From Streptococcus sp. 68 (GTDB lineage: Bacteria > Bacillota > Bacilli > Lactobacillales > Streptococcaceae): 64,000 nt of DNA. Made by a program: the position numbers and the translations under genes. The notes under the pieces are model-generated. The model saw only the letters and a program-made list of their open reading frames with translations, was not told the origin of the DNA and did no database searches. The stretch lies in NCBI RefSeq assembly GCF_013277415.1, contig NZ_VMMX01000010.1:62001-126000 (forward strand), given 5' to 3'. Shown here one piece after another: positions 7,681 to 17,806 of this stretch (position 1 is its first letter; each line of letters opens with the position of its first letter).

Positions 7681-10113
7681 ATGAACTATTCAAAAGCATT
7701 GAATGAATGTATCGAAAGTGCCTACATGGTTGCTGGCCATTTTGGAGCTCGTTACCTAGAGTCTTGGCACTTGTTGATTGCCATGTCCAATCACAGTTAT
7801 AGTGTGGCAGGGGCAACTTTAAATGATTATCCATATGAGATGGACCGTTTAGAAGAGGTGGCTTTGGAACTGACTGAAACGGACTATAGCCAGGATGAAA
7901 CCTTTACGGAATTGCCGTTCTCCCATCGTTTGCAGGTTCTTTTTGACGAAGCAGAGTATGTAGCGTCAGTGGTCCATGCTAAGGTGCTAGGGACGGAGCA
8001 CGTCCTCTATGCGATTTTGCATGATGGCAATGCCTTGGCGACTCGTATCTTGGAGAGGGCTGGTTTTTCTTATGAAGACAAGAAAGATCAGGTCAAGATT
8101 GCTGCCCTTCGTCGCAATCTAGAAGAACGAGTAGGCTGGACTCGAGAAGATCTCAAGGCTCTACGCCAACGCCATCGTACAGTAGCTGACAAGCAAAATT
8201 CCATGGCCAATATGATGGGCATGCCGCAGACTCCTAGTGGTGGTCTCGAGGACTATACGCACGATTTGACAGAGCAAGCGCGTTCTGGCAAGTTAGAACC
8301 AGTCATCGGTCGGGATAAGGAAATCTCGCGTATGATTCAAATCTTGAGCCGTAAGACCAAGAACAATCCTGTCTTGGTTGGGGATGCTGGTGTCGGAAAA
8401 ACTGCTCTGGCGCTTGGTCTTGCCCAGCGAATTGCTAGTGGGGATGTACCTGCGGAAATGGCTAAGATGCGCGTGTTAGAGCTTGATTTGATGAATGTCG
8501 TTGCAGGGACACGCTTCCGTGGTGACTTTGAAGAACGCATGAACAATATCATCAAGGATATTGAAGAAGATGGTCAAGTCATCCTCTTTATCGATGAACT
8601 TCACACTATCATGGGTTCTGGTAGTGGGATTGACTCAACTCTGGATGCGGCCAATATCTTGAAGCCAGCCTTGGCGCGTGGAACTTTGAGAACGGTTGGT
8701 GCCACCACTCAAGAAGAATACCAAAAACACATCGAAAAAGATGCGGCCCTTTCTCGTCGATTCGCCAAAGTGACGATTGAAGAACCAAGTGTGGCAGATA
8801 GCATGACCATTTTACAAGGTTTGAAGGCGACTTATGAGAAACATCACCGTGTACAAATCACAGATGAAGCGGTTGAAACAGCGGTTAAGATGGCGCATCG
8901 CTACTTAACCAGTCGTCACTTGCCAGACTCTGCTATCGATCTTTTGGATGAAGCAGCGGCAACAGTGCAAAATAAAACTAAAAATATAAAAGCAGACGAT
9001 TCAGGTTTGACTCCAGCTGACAAGGCCTTGATGGATGGTAAGTGGAAACAAGCTGCTCAACTAATTACTAAAGAAGAGGAAGTGCCTGTCTATAAAGATT
9101 TGGTGACAGAGTCTGATATTTTGACCACCTTGAGTCGCTTGTCAGGTATTCCAGTTCAAAAACTGACTCAAACGGATGCTAAGAAGTACCTGAATCTTGA
9201 AGCTGAACTGCACAAACGTGTCATCGGTCAAGATCAAGCAGTTTCAAGCATTAGCCGTGCGATTCGTCGCAACCAGTCAGGGATTCGCAGTCATAAGCGT
9301 CCGATTGGTTCCTTTATGTTCTTAGGGCCTACAGGTGTTGGTAAGACCGAATTGGCTAAGGCTCTGGCAGAAGTTCTTTTTGATGACGAATCAGCCCTTA
9401 TCCGCTTTGATATGAGTGAGTATATGGAGAAATTTGCAGCCAGCCGTCTCAATGGAGCTCCTCCGGGCTATGTGGGTTATGAAGAAGGTGGGGAGTTGAC
9501 CGAGAAGGTTCGCAACAAACCCTATTCCGTTCTCCTCTTTGACGAAGTAGAGAAGGCCCACCCAGACATCTTTAATGTTCTCTTGCAGGTCTTGGATGAT
9601 GGTGTCTTGACCGATAGCAAGGGCCGCAAGGTTGACTTTTCAAATACCATTATCATCATGACGTCAAACCTTGGTGCGACAGCCCTTCGTGATGACAAGA
9701 CTGTCGGATTTGGGGCTAAGGATATTCGTTTTGATCAGGAAAATATGGAAAAACGCATGTTTGAAGAGCTGAAAAAAGCTTATAGACCTGAGTTTATTAA
9801 CCGTATTGATGAAAAGGTGGTCTTCCATAGCCTGTCTAGTGACCATATGCAGGAAGTGGTGAAGATTATGGTTAAACCTTTAGTGGCAAGTTTGGCTGAA
9901 AAAGGTATTGACTTGAAATTACAAACTTCCGCACTGAAATTGTTGGCCAATCAAGGATATGACCCAGAGATGGGAGCTCGTCCACTTCGCAGAACCCTAC
10001 AAACAGAAGTGGAAGACAAGTTAGCAGAACTTCTTCTCAATGGAGAATTAGAGGCAGGCAGCACACTTAAGATTGGTGTCAAAGCAGGCCAGTTAAAATT
10101 TGATATTGCATAA
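7681..10113 (+). CDS. clpC: ATP-dependent Clp protease ATP-binding subunit ClpC
   Basis: An 810-residue Hsp100 unfoldase. An N-terminal Clp repeat domain (about 1-145) precedes two AAA+ modules. First Walker [11 protein letters not shown] near residue 238 and Walker [15 protein letters not shown] near 300; second Walker [15 protein letters not shown] near 549 and [14 protein letters not shown] near 615. The second module contains ANKP-region features typical of ClpC/ClpE, and the protein is expected to feed substrates to ClpP. It is cotranscribed with ctsR. The ICE lies directly downstream of its terminator and leaves the gene intact. Confidence 0.94.
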   Translation: MNYSKALNECIESAYMVAGHFGARYLESWHLLIAMSNHSYSVAGATLNDYPYEMDRLEEVALELTETDYSQDETFTELPFSHRLQVLFDEAEYVASVVHAKVLGTEHVLYAILHDGNALATRILERAGFSYEDKKDQVKIAALRRNLEERVGWTREDLKALRQRHRTVADKQNSMANMMGMPQTPSGGLEDYTHDLTEQARSGKLEPVIGRDKEISRMIQILSRKTKNNPVLVGDAGVGKTALALGLAQRIASGDVPAEMAKMRVLELDLMNVVAGTRFRGDFEERMNNIIKDIEEDGQVILFIDELHTIMGSGSGIDSTLDAANILKPALARGTLRTVGATTQEEYQKHIEKDAALSRRFAKVTIEEPSVADSMTILQGLKATYEKHHRVQITDEAVETAVKMAHRYLTSRHLPDSAIDLLDEAAATVQNKTKNIKADDSGLTPADKALMDGKWKQAAQLITKEEEVPVYKDLVTESDILTTLSRLSGIPVQKLTQTDAKKYLNLEAELHKRVIGQDQAVSSISRAIRRNQSGIRSHKRPIGSFMFLGPTGVGKTELAKALAEVLFDDESALIRFDMSEYMEKFAASRLNGAPPGYVGYEEGGELTEKVRNKPYSVLLFDEVEKAHPDIFNVLLQVLDDGVLTDSKGRKVDFSNTIIIMTSNLGATALRDDKTVGFGAKDIRFDQENMEKRMFEELKKAYRPEFINRIDEKVVFHSLSSDHMQEVVKIMVKPLVASLAEKGIDLKLQTSALKLLANQGYDPEMGARPLRRTLQTEVEDKLAELLLNGELEAGSTLKIGVKAGQLKFDIA

Positions 10114-10118
10114 AAATG

Positions 10119-10150
10119 GAGAATCAGGAGAAATCTTGATTCTCTTTTTT
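10119..10150 (+). terminator. Intrinsic terminator after clpC
   Basis: GAGAATCA / TGATTCTC with a central loop, followed by TTTTTT. The conjugative element is inserted about 20 bases beyond it, so ctsR-clpC expression is unlikely to read into the element. Confidence 0.85.
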
Positions 10151-10166
10151 GCTACTTTTTTATAAA

Positions 10167-10262
10167 AAATAGCATAAAAATCTAGTTATCCGCATAAAAA
10201 CTGGACTTATCACACTTTATCAAGGTCAAAACCACTCAATTTACTACTAATTTACTACTTAT
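10167..10262. other. Left end of the ICE with Int arm-binding repeats
   Basis: Holds the left terminal inverted repeat and two direct repeats AATTTACTACT (10238-10248 and 10249-10259). Similar repeats lie just after int at the right end (33309-33331). These are the DR-2 type arm sites bound by the N-terminal domain of Tn916 integrase. The exact terminal base is not certain. Confidence 0.75.
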
Positions 10263-10343
10263 GAATGAGCTTTGATACGACGATTTATCCTTGAAAAGTG
10301 AAGATATAAAGATACTTCCAATAAAATTTGAATATTTAATAGG

Positions 10344-10377
10344 TAGACACTTCAAAAAATGAGGTGTCTATTTTTTT
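10344..10377 (+). terminator. Intrinsic terminator between the ICE left end and orf24
   Basis: TAGACAC (10344-10350) pairs with GTGTCTA (10364-10370), followed by seven T residues. It sits across the path of the transcript that, in the circular form of Tn916, enters from int through the joint into the transfer genes. Confidence 0.75.
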
Positions 10378-10403
10378 ACCCGATTTTGAAAGGAAGTGAA
10401 CTT

Positions 10404-10478
10404 ATGAAAACAAAAAATCAAGAATCAAAAGGTCGTTCCCCACTCTTTAAGACCATCAAACATTCATTCAGCCAATAA
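10404..10478 (+). CDS. orf24: Tn916 Orf24, 24-residue basic peptide
   Basis: A tiny gene with a good ribosome binding site (AAAGGAAGTG, 6 bases before the ATG). The 24-residue product is basic (MKTKNQESKGRSPLFKTIK, then HSFSQ) with no known function. Its position as first gene of the transfer module matches Orf24 of Tn916. It could be a leader peptide or a translational-coupling device for orf23, which starts 23 bases later; this is inference. Confidence 0.6.
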   Translation: MKTKNQESKGRSPLFKTIKHSFSQ

Positions 10479-10500
10479 AAAAGAAAGGATAGGTAAAAAT

Positions 10501-10815
10501 ATGGAACTTAAATTTGTGATTCCCAACATGGAAAAAACATTCGGCAATTTAGAATTTGCTGGCGAGGATAAAGTCGTTCAGCGAAGAATCAACGGACGGC
10601 TAACTGTCTTATCAAGAAGCTATAATCTCTATTCTGATGTTCAAAGAGCAGATGATATTGTGGTGGTGCTTCCTGCTGAAGCTGGCGAAAAACATTTCGG
10701 CTTTGAGGAACGTGTGAAGTTAGTCAATCCACGTATTACCGCAGAGGGCTACAAAATCGGCACTCGTGGTTTTACAAATTACCTTTTACATGCTGACGAC
10801 ATGATAAAAGAATAA
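10501..10815 (+). CDS. orf23: Tn916 Orf23, YdcP/DUF961 family protein
   Basis: A 104-residue soluble protein of the DUF961 family found in pairs at the start of Tn916/ICEBs1-type transfer modules. The paralogous second copy follows as Orf22. In ICEBs1 the corresponding proteins (HelP family) are helicase processivity factors needed for element replication and transfer; the same role here is inference. Ribosome binding site AGAAAGGATAGG. No membrane segment. Confidence 0.85.
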   Translation: MELKFVIPNMEKTFGNLEFAGEDKVVQRRINGRLTVLSRSYNLYSDVQRADDIVVVLPAEAGEKHFGFEERVKLVNPRITAEGYKIGTRGFTNYLLHADDMIKE

Positions 10816-10830
10816 AGAAAGAGAGGAAAA

Positions 10831-11217
10831 ATGATGAGATTAGCAAATGGCATTGTATTAGATAAAGACACGACTTTTGGAGAATTGAAATTCTCTGCTC
10901 TACGTCGTGAAGTGAGAATCCAAAATGAAGACGGGTCGGTTTCAGATGAAATCAAGGAACGTACCTATGACTTAAAATCCAAAGGACAAGGACGCATGAT
11001 TCAAGTAAGTATTCCTGCCAGCGTGCCTTTGAAAGAGTTTGATTATAACGCACGGGTGGAACTTATCAATCCCATTGCGGACACCGTTGCTACTGCCACC
11101 TATCAAGGAGCAGATGTTGACTGGTATATCAAGGCAGACGATATTGTGCTGACAAAGGATTCTAGTTCATTCAAAGCTCAACCACAAGCAAAGAAAGAAC
11201 CGACACAAGACAAATAG
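10831..11217 (+). CDS. orf22: Tn916 Orf22, YdcP/DUF961 family protein
   Basis: A 128-residue protein of the same DUF961 family as Orf23, sharing the pattern of an N-terminal FGELKF segment and a C-terminal DWYIKADDI (compare NYLLHADDM in Orf23). The C-terminal tail is Lys/Gln/Pro-rich. It lies 15 bases after orf23 and 28 bases before orf21, in one operon. A helicase-accessory function is inferred from ICEBs1 relatives. Confidence 0.85.
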   Translation: MMRLANGIVLDKDTTFGELKFSALRREVRIQNEDGSVSDEIKERTYDLKSKGQGRMIQVSIPASVPLKEFDYNARVELINPIADTVATATYQGADVDWYIKADDIVLTKDSSSFKAQPQAKKEPTQDK

Positions 11218-11245
11218 TCGCTAGGTAGAAAGGAGACTTTTTCGC

Positions 11246-12631
11246 ATGAAACAGCGTGGTAAAAGGATTCGCCCATCTGGTAAAGATTTAGTCTTTCATT
11301 TTACGATAGCGTCACTCCTGCCTGTTTTCCTGCTGGTTGTCGGACTGTTTCATGTGAAGACAATCCAGCAGATCAACTGGCAGGATTTTAACCTATCACA
11401 AGCAGATAAGATTGACATTCCCTATTTAATTATCAGTTTCAGTGTCGCAATTCTTATCTGCTTGCTGGTAGCGTTTGTATTCAAACGGGTTCGCTATGAT
11501 ACGGTTAAACAACTTTACCACCGTCAAAAACTGGCAAAGATGATACTTGAAAACAAGTGGTATGAATCTGAACAGGTCAAAACAGAGGGTTTCTTTAAAG
11601 ATAGTGCTGGTCGTACAAAGGAAAAGATAACCTACTTCCCTAAAATGTATTATCGACTTAAAAATGGCTTGATACAGATACGGGTGGAAATCACGCTGGG
11701 AAAATATCAAGACCAACTCTTACACTTGGAAAAGAAATTAGAGAGTGGCTTGTACTGTGAGCTGACGGATAAAGAGTTAAAGGATTCCTATGTGGAATAT
11801 ACTTTGCTCTATGACACCATAGCCAGTCGTATTTCTATTGATGAAGTAGAAGCTAAAGATGGTAAACTTCGCTTAATGAAAAACGTATGGTGGGAATATG
11901 ATAAGCTCCCTCATATGTTGATTGCTGGTGGTACAGGTGGCGGTAAAACTTACTTTATACTGACACTGATTGAAGCCTTGCTTCATACAGATTCAAAACT
12001 GTATATTCTTGACCCGAAAAATGCTGACCTTGCGGACTTAGGTTCTGTGATGGCAAATGTCTACTATAGAAAAGAAGACTTGCTTTCTTGCATTGAAACA
12101 TTCTATGAAGAAATGATGAAACGTAGTGAGGAAATGAAGCAGATGAAGAACTATAAGACTGGCAAAAATTATGCTTACTTAGGTCTCCCGGCACACTTCT
12201 TAATCTTTGATGAATACGTCGCTTTCATGGAAATGCTGGGAACAAAAGAAAACACCGCAGTTATGAATAAGCTGAAACAGATTGTCATGTTAGGTCGTCA
12301 AGCTGGCTTCTTTCTAATACTGGCTTGTCAACGTCCAGACGCAAAATATTTAGGCGACGGAATCCGTGATCAGTTTAATTTCAGAGTGGCTTTAGGTCGT
12401 ATGTCTGAAATGGGCTATGGCATGATGTTTGGCAGTGACGTACAAAAGGATTTCTTCTTAAAGCGAATCAAAGGTCGTGGCTATGTTGATGTAGGAACAA
12501 GTGTCATATCAGAGTTTTATACTCCCCTTGTACCAAAAGGATATGATTTCTTGGAGGAAATTAAAAAGTTATCCAACAGCAGACAGTCCACGCAGGCGAC
12601 GTGCGAAGCGGAAGTCGCAGGTGTGGACTGA
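11246..12631 (+). CDS. orf21: Tn916 Orf21, FtsK/SpoIIIE-type coupling protein (TcpA family)
   Basis: A 461-residue DNA-pumping ATPase that couples the relaxosome to the mating channel. Two N-terminal membrane segments (about residues 15-40 and 55-75) precede the motor domain with Walker A GGTGGGKTYFI near residue 231 and Walker B HFLIFDEYVAF near residue 318. GRQAGFFLILACQRPDAKY is the FtsK-type sensor region. Ribosome binding site AGAAAGGAG. oriT lies immediately downstream. Confidence 0.92.
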   Translation: MKQRGKRIRPSGKDLVFHFTIASLLPVFLLVVGLFHVKTIQQINWQDFNLSQADKIDIPYLIISFSVAILICLLVAFVFKRVRYDTVKQLYHRQKLAKMILENKWYESEQVKTEGFFKDSAGRTKEKITYFPKMYYRLKNGLIQIRVEITLGKYQDQLLHLEKKLESGLYCELTDKELKDSYVEYTLLYDTIASRISIDEVEAKDGKLRLMKNVWWEYDKLPHMLIAGGTGGGKTYFILTLIEALLHTDSKLYILDPKNADLADLGSVMANVYYRKEDLLSCIETFYEEMMKRSEEMKQMKNYKTGKNYAYLGLPAHFLIFDEYVAFMEMLGTKENTAVMNKLKQIVMLGRQAGFFLILACQRPDAKYLGDGIRDQFNFRVALGRMSEMGYGMMFGSDVQKDFFLKRIKGRGYVDVGTSVISEFYTPLVPKGYDFLEEIKKLSNSRQSTQATCEAEVAGVD

Positions 12632-12808
12632 TCTTGCTGGCTGGTGTGGCAATAGCCACGCCAGCACTTAACCCCCCGTATCTAACAGGGGGGTACAAAT
12701 CGACAGGAAACAGTCAAAAAAACATTAGAAAATCCTTTGGTTACAAGGGATTTACAAAATTTCAGCGTATGTCAAATGGGCTTTAAAAGTTGACATACGC
12801 CTTTTTGA
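12632..12808 (+). other. oriT: oriT region of the ICE
   Basis: The gap between the coupling protein and relaxase genes contains a strong hairpin, ACCCCCCGTATCTAACAGG through GGGGT (12671-12694), preceded by a second inverted repeat (CTGGTGTGGC / GCCACGCCAG, about 12642-12665). Tn916 oriT maps to this interval, and a C6/G6 hairpin with a TCTAACAG loop also marks the nick region of the related ICEBs1 oriT. The exact nick was not derived here. Confidence 0.75.
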
Positions 12809-14014
12809 TTGGAGGGATTTTTACTGAATGAACAAACTTGGTTACAGCATTTAAAAGAAAAACGCTTGGCTTATGGACTATCTCAAAACCGTTTAGCTGT
12901 TGCGACTGGTATTACAAGGCAGTATCTAAGCGATATTGAAACAGGAAAAGTCAAGCCATCAGAGGATTTACAGCAGTCCCTTTGGGAAGCTCTGGAACGC
13001 TTCAATCCCGACGCTCCCCTTGAAATGCTGTTTGATTATGTAAGGATTCGCTTTCCGACAACAGACGTACAGCAGGTGGTCGAAAACATCTTACAACTGA
13101 AACTGTCCTATTTTCTTCATGAGGACTATGGTTTCTATTCTTATTCAGAGCATTATGCTTTAGGCGACATATTCGTCCTTTGCTCCCATGAACTGGACAA
13201 AGGAGTTCTGGTGGAATTGAAAGGTCGTGGGTGCAGACAATTTGAAAGCTATCTTCTGGCACAACAAAGAAGCTGGTATGAGTTCTTTATGGACGTTTTG
13301 GTGGCTGGCGGTGTGATGAAACGCCTTGACCTTGCCATTAACGATAAGACAGGGATTTTGAATATCCCTGTACTCACTGAAAAGTGCCAACAGGAAGAAT
13401 GTATCTCCGTCTTCCGCAGTTTTAAAAGCTATCGCAGTGGCGAACTGGTACGCAAAGAGGAAAAGGAATGTATGGGAAACACCCTCTATATCGGTTCATT
13501 ACAAAGTGAAGTTTATTTCTGTATCTATGAAAAGGACTACGAGCAGTACAAGAAAAATGATATTCCCATTGAAGACGCAGAAGTAAAAAACCGTTTTGAG
13601 ATTCGATTGAAAAATGAGCGTGCCTATTATGCAGTCCGTGATTTACTCGTCTATGACAATCCAGAGCATACCGCCTTTAAAATTATCAATCGGTATATCC
13701 GTTTTGTAGATAAAGACGATTCCAAACCTCGTTCTGATTGGAAACTGAATGAAGAATGGGCTTGGTTTATTGGGAACAATCGTGAACGATTAAAACTAAC
13801 CACAAAACCAGAGCCTTACTCCTTCCAAAGGACGCTGAACTGGCTATCTCATCAAGTTGCCCCGACCTTAAAGGTTGCGATTAAACTTGATGAAATCAAC
13901 CAGACGCAGGTTGTAAAAGACATTCTCGACCATGCGAAACTGACAGACCGACACAAGCAGATTTTGAAGCAACAGTCAGTAAAAGAACAGGACGTGATAA
14001 CAACAAAAAAATAA
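12809..14014 (+). CDS. orf20: Tn916 Orf20 relaxase (rolling-circle Rep_trans / MobT family)
   Basis: A 401-residue relaxase that nicks oriT to begin transfer and rolling-circle replication. It has an N-terminal Cro/Xre helix-turn-helix (about residues 12-65, LAVATGITRQYLSDIETG) followed by a replication-initiator fold (about 70-330). The start is not certain: TTG at 12809 is the longest option, but GGAGGG at 12811-12816 would overlap it and fits a CTG at 12824 better. A shorter 329-residue form starting after the HTH has also been used in the literature. Orf20 of Tn916 is experimentally linked to oriT nicking. Confidence 0.88.
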   Translation: MEGFLLNEQTWLQHLKEKRLAYGLSQNRLAVATGITRQYLSDIETGKVKPSEDLQQSLWEALERFNPDAPLEMLFDYVRIRFPTTDVQQVVENILQLKLSYFLHEDYGFYSYSEHYALGDIFVLCSHELDKGVLVELKGRGCRQFESYLLAQQRSWYEFFMDVLVAGGVMKRLDLAINDKTGILNIPVLTEKCQQEECISVFRSFKSYRSGELVRKEEKECMGNTLYIGSLQSEVYFCIYEKDYEQYKKNDIPIEDAEVKNRFEIRLKNERAYYAVRDLLVYDNPEHTAFKIINRYIRFVDKDDSKPRSDWKLNEEWAWFIGNNRERLKLTTKPEPYSFQRTLNWLSHQVAPTLKVAIKLDEINQTQVVKDILDHAKLTDRHKQILKQQSVKEQDVITTKK

Positions 14015-14056
14015 CTCAAATACAAATTCATTGAATATAGAGAGGAGAACATTTTT

Positions 14057-14278
14057 ATGAATTTTGGACAAAACCTTTATAACTGGTTTCTATCAAACGC
14101 TCAATCACTGGTGCTTTTAGCAATCGTTGTGATTGGCTTGTATCTTGGCTTCAAGCGTGAGTTTAGCAAACTGATTGGCTTTTTAATTATTGCGATTATT
14201 GCGGTTGGCTTAGTCTTCAACGCTGCTGGAGTAAAAGACATTTTACTAGAGCTATTCAATCGCATTATTGGTGCTTAA
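14057..14278 (+). CDS. orf19: Tn916 Orf19, small membrane protein (TcpD-like)
   Basis: A 73-residue protein with two predicted membrane helices (about residues 15-32 and 38-58) separated by a short basic loop. It matches Orf19 of Tn916 by position and length, probably a small inner component of the mating channel. Ribosome binding site AGAGAGGAGAAC. Downstream, 14279-14394 has no gene. Confidence 0.8.
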   Translation: MNFGQNLYNWFLSNAQSLVLLAIVVIGLYLGFKREFSKLIGFLIIAIIAVGLVFNAAGVKDILLELFNRIIGA

Positions 14279-14394
14279 ATAAAACCGTTCTTTTGTGGAA
14301 TATAAGTGGTTTTCTTATGTTCCGCAAAGGAATGGTACACCAAACGAAGTGCGGTAGGGATTTTTGAATCTCTACAAAGAAAGGACGTGAATAT

Positions 14395-14892
14395 ATGGAC
14401 GATATGCAAGTCTATATTGCGAATTTAGGCAAATACAATGAGGGCGAATTGGTCGGTGCGTGGTTTACCTTTCCCATTGACTTTGAGGAAGTCAAAGAGA
14501 AAATCGGCTTGAATGATGAATATGAGGAATACGCCATTCATGACTACGAGTTACCCTTTACGGTTGACGAATACACTTCCATTGGCGAACTCAATCGACT
14601 ATGGGAAATGGTATCGGAATTACCCGAAGAATTACAATCGGAGCTATCTGCTCTGCTCACTCATTTTTCAAGCATTGAAGAACTAAGCGAACATCAAGAG
14701 GATATTATCATTCATTCCGATTGTGATGATATGTATGACGTGGCACGCTACTACATTGAAGAAACGGGTGCTTTAGGCGAAGTACCAGCTAGTCTTCAAA
14801 ACTATATTGATTATCAAGCCTATGGTCGGGATTTAGACCTTTCAGGAACGTTTATCTCAACCAATCATGGGATTTTTGAAATCGTCTATTAA
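14395..14892 (+). CDS. ardA: Antirestriction protein ArdA (Tn916 Orf18)
   Basis: A 165-residue, strongly acidic protein with a net negative charge spread along its length. ArdA mimics DNA and blocks type I restriction enzymes when the element enters a new host. Motifs such as YIANLGKYNEGELVGAWF at the start and DVARYYIEETG near residue 120 fit the family. Ribosome binding site AGAAAGGACG. It is read in line with the transfer genes. Confidence 0.92.
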   Translation: MDDMQVYIANLGKYNEGELVGAWFTFPIDFEEVKEKIGLNDEYEEYAIHDYELPFTVDEYTSIGELNRLWEMVSELPEELQSELSALLTHFSSIEELSEHQEDIIIHSDCDDMYDVARYYIEETGALGEVPASLQNYIDYQAYGRDLDLSGTFISTNHGIFEIVY

Positions 14893-14980
14893 ATCTGTCG
14901 GTACATTACTACTGGCAGATTTTCTATTTTACGGGGTGGCTCAATCAGCTACCCCTATTTTTTATGAAAGGATTGATTAC

Positions 14981-15373
14981 ATGAAGAAAATACGAAGCTA
15001 TACCAGTATCTGGTCTGTGGAAAAGGTACTGTATTCTATCAATGATTTTAGACTTCCGTTTCCCATAACCTTTACGCAAATGACATGGTTTGTCGTGTCA
15101 CTCTTTGCAGTGATGATACTTGGCAACTTGCCCCCTCTTTCCATGATAGAGGGAGCATTTCTCAAATACTTTGGGATTCCTGTGGCTTTCACATGGTTTA
15201 TGTCTACAAAAACTTTTGATGGTAAAAAGCCTTATGGATTTTTGAAGTCTGTCATTGCTTATGCACTGCGACCAAAGCTGACCTATGCAGGAAAAAAAGT
15301 AACGCTTGGCAGAAACCAGCCACAAGAAGCCATTACAGCAGTTAGGAGTGAATTTTATGGCATATCCAATTAA
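14981..15373 (+). CDS. orf17: Tn916 Orf17, TcpE-family conjugal transfer membrane protein
   Basis: A 130-residue membrane protein from the ATG at 14981, which has a ribosome binding site (GAAAGGA) 9 bases upstream. It has two hydrophobic segments (about residues 28-48 and 53-70), as in TcpE, a component of Gram-positive type IV secretion. Database entries often start 38 codons earlier at 14867, giving 168 residues and an overlap with ardA, but no ribosome binding site is visible there. The C-terminus overlaps orf16 by 17 bases. Confidence 0.82.
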   Translation: MKKIRSYTSIWSVEKVLYSINDFRLPFPITFTQMTWFVVSLFAVMILGNLPPLSMIEGAFLKYFGIPVAFTWFMSTKTFDGKKPYGFLKSVIAYALRPKLTYAGKKVTLGRNQPQEAITAVRSEFYGISN

Positions 15374-17804
15374 ATACATTGAAAACAATCTCGTCTGGAA
15401 TAAAGACGGGGAATGTTATGCTTACTATGAGCTTGTTCCTTACAATTACTCATTTCTAAGTCCAGAACAGAAAATACAAGTGCATGATTCTTTCAGACAG
15501 CTTATCGCACAAAATCGTGATGGCAAAATTCATGCTTTACAAATCAGTACAGAATCCAGCATACGTTCTGCACAAGAGCGTTCCAAAAATGAAGTCACTG
15601 GCAAGCTCAAAGCGGTTGCCTATGACAAAATCGACCAACAGACAGACGCTTTAATATCCATGATTGGCGAAAATCAAGTGAACTACCGTTTCTTTATCGG
15701 CTTTAAGTTGCTTCTCAACGATCAGGAGTTTTCTATGAAAAGTCTTACCGTTGAAGCAAAAAATGCTTTGTCTGATTTTGTCTATGATGTGAACCATAAG
15801 CTGATGGGCGATTTTGTTAGTATGAGTAATGATGAAATCCTGCGTTTTCAGAAGATGGAAAAGCTCTTAGAAAATAAAATCTCTCGTCGTTTCAAAATCC
15901 GCAGGTTAGATAAGGACGACTTCGGCTATCTGATTGAACACCTTTACGGACAGACAGGAACTGCCTATGAAGAGTATGAGTACCATCTATCAAAGAAAAA
16001 GCTGGATAATGAAACGCTGATTAAATACTATGACTTGATTAAGCCTACTCGCTGTTTGGTGGAAGAAAAACAGCGATATTTGAAAATCCAGCAGGAAGAT
16101 GAAACCGTCTATGTAGCTTACTTTACCATTAACAGCATTGTCGGAGAACTGGACTTCCCGTCCTCTGAAATCTTCTACTACCAGCAACAGCAATTTACAT
16201 TCCCGATTGATACGTCAATGAATGTGGAAATTGTAGCGAATCGTAAAGCCCTATCTACTGTCCGCAATAAAAAGAAAGAACTGAAAGACTTGGATAACCA
16301 CGCTTGGCAAAGTGATAATGAAACCAGCTCCAATGTGGCGGAAGCTCTGGAAAGTGTGAATGAGCTGGAAACCAATTTAGACCAAAGCAAGGAATCTATG
16401 TACAAGCTGTCTTATGTGGTAAGGGTATCAGCAAATGATCTTGACGAACTCAAACGTCGTTGTAATGAAGTGAAAGATTTTTATGACGATTTAAGCGTAA
16501 AACTGGTACGACCATTTGGGGATATGCTCGGCTTACATGAAGAATTTTTACCTGCCAGCAAGCGTTATATGAATGATTATATTCAATACGTGACCTCTGA
16601 TTTCCTCGCTGGTTTAGGTTTTGGTGCTACTCAAATGCTGGGGGAAAATAAGGGGATTTATGTTGGCTACAGCTTAGATACTGGACGCAATGTCTATCTG
16701 AAACCTGCTCTTGCCAGTCAAGGGGTTAAGGGTTCAGTAACCAATGCGTTAGCGTCGGCTTTTGTTGGTTCGCTGGGTGGTGGTAAATCCTTTGCGAATA
16801 ACCTTATCGTCTATTATGCGGTGCTTTATGGGGCACAAGCAGTGATTGTAGACCCAAAAGCAGAACGTGGCAGATGGAAAGAAACCTTGCCAGAGATTTC
16901 CCATGAAATCAATATCGTCACTCTGACTTCTGATGAGAAAAACAAAGGCTTACTTGACCCTTATGTGATTATGAAAAATCCCAAAGATTCTGAATCACTG
17001 GCTATTGATATTCTGACATTCCTTACGGGGATTTCCTCTCGTGATGGGGAACGCTTCCCAATCCTTAGAAAAGCCATTCGTGCAGTAACCAATAGTGAAG
17101 TACGAGGGTTGATGAAAGTGATTGAGGAATTACGGGTTGAGAATACGCCACTAAGTACCAGTATAGCCGACCATATCGAAAGTTTTACAGACTATGACTT
17201 TGCACATTTATTATTCAGTAATGGTTATGTGGAGCAGTCTATCAGCTTAGAAAAACAACTGAACATTATACAGGTTGCGGACTTGGTACTTCCCGACAAG
17301 GAAACTTCCTTTGAGGAATATACCACTATGGAGCTTTTATCCGTTGCTATGCTGATTGTCATTAGTACCTTTGCTTTAGACTTTATCCATACAGACCGAA
17401 GCATTTTCAAGATTGTAGATTTAGACGAAGCATGGAGCTTTTTACAGGTAGCACAAGGAAAAACACTATCTATGAAGCTGGTTCGGGCTGGTCGTGCTAT
17501 GAACGCTGGGGTATATTTCGTGACCCAAAATACAGACGACCTCTTAGATGAAAAACTGAAAAATAACCTCGGCTTAAAATTTGCATTTCGTTCCACTGAC
17601 CTTAACGAGATTAAAAAGACCTTAGCCTTTTTTGGTGTAGACCCAGAGGACGAAAACAATCAGAAGCGATTGCGTGATTTGGAAAACGGGCAATGCCTTA
17701 TCAGTGATTTATATGGTCGTGTCGGTGTGATACAGTTCCACCCTGTATTTGAAGAACTGCTCCATGCCTTTGATACCAGACCACCTGTGCGAAAAGAGGT
17801 GTAA
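15357..17804 (+). CDS. orf16: Tn916 Orf16, VirB4-like ATPase (TcpF/ConE family)
   Basis: An 815-residue ATPase that energises the conjugation channel. The ATG at 15357 follows TAGGAGTG; a longer frame from 15306 lacks a signal. Walker A is in VGSLGGGKSFANNL near residue 478 and Walker B in IFKIVDLDEAWSFL near residue 685, followed by GRAMNAGVYFVTQNT, typical of VirB4/TraC-type proteins. It is directly upstream of the polytopic partner Orf15 (2 bases apart), forming the core of the mating apparatus. Confidence 0.92.
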   Translation: MAYPIKYIENNLVWNKDGECYAYYELVPYNYSFLSPEQKIQVHDSFRQLIAQNRDGKIHALQISTESSIRSAQERSKNEVTGKLKAVAYDKIDQQTDALISMIGENQVNYRFFIGFKLLLNDQEFSMKSLTVEAKNALSDFVYDVNHKLMGDFVSMSNDEILRFQKMEKLLENKISRRFKIRRLDKDDFGYLIEHLYGQTGTAYEEYEYHLSKKKLDNETLIKYYDLIKPTRCLVEEKQRYLKIQQEDETVYVAYFTINSIVGELDFPSSEIFYYQQQQFTFPIDTSMNVEIVANRKALSTVRNKKKELKDLDNHAWQSDNETSSNVAEALESVNELETNLDQSKESMYKLSYVVRVSANDLDELKRRCNEVKDFYDDLSVKLVRPFGDMLGLHEEFLPASKRYMNDYIQYVTSDFLAGLGFGATQMLGENKGIYVGYSLDTGRNVYLKPALASQGVKGSVTNALASAFVGSLGGGKSFANNLIVYYAVLYGAQAVIVDPKAERGRWKETLPEISHEINIVTLTSDEKNKGLLDPYVIMKNPKDSESLAIDILTFLTGISSRDGERFPILRKAIRAVTNSEVRGLMKVIEELRVENTPLSTSIADHIESFTDYDFAHLLFSNGYVEQSISLEKQLNIIQVADLVLPDKETSFEEYTTMELLSVAMLIVISTFALDFIHTDRSIFKIVDLDEAWSFLQVAQGKTLSMKLVRAGRAMNAGVYFVTQNTDDLLDEKLKNNLGLKFAFRSTDLNEIKKTLAFFGVDPEDENNQKRLRDLENGQCLISDLYGRVGVIQFHPVFEELLHAFDTRPPVRKEV

Positions 17805-17806
17805 AT

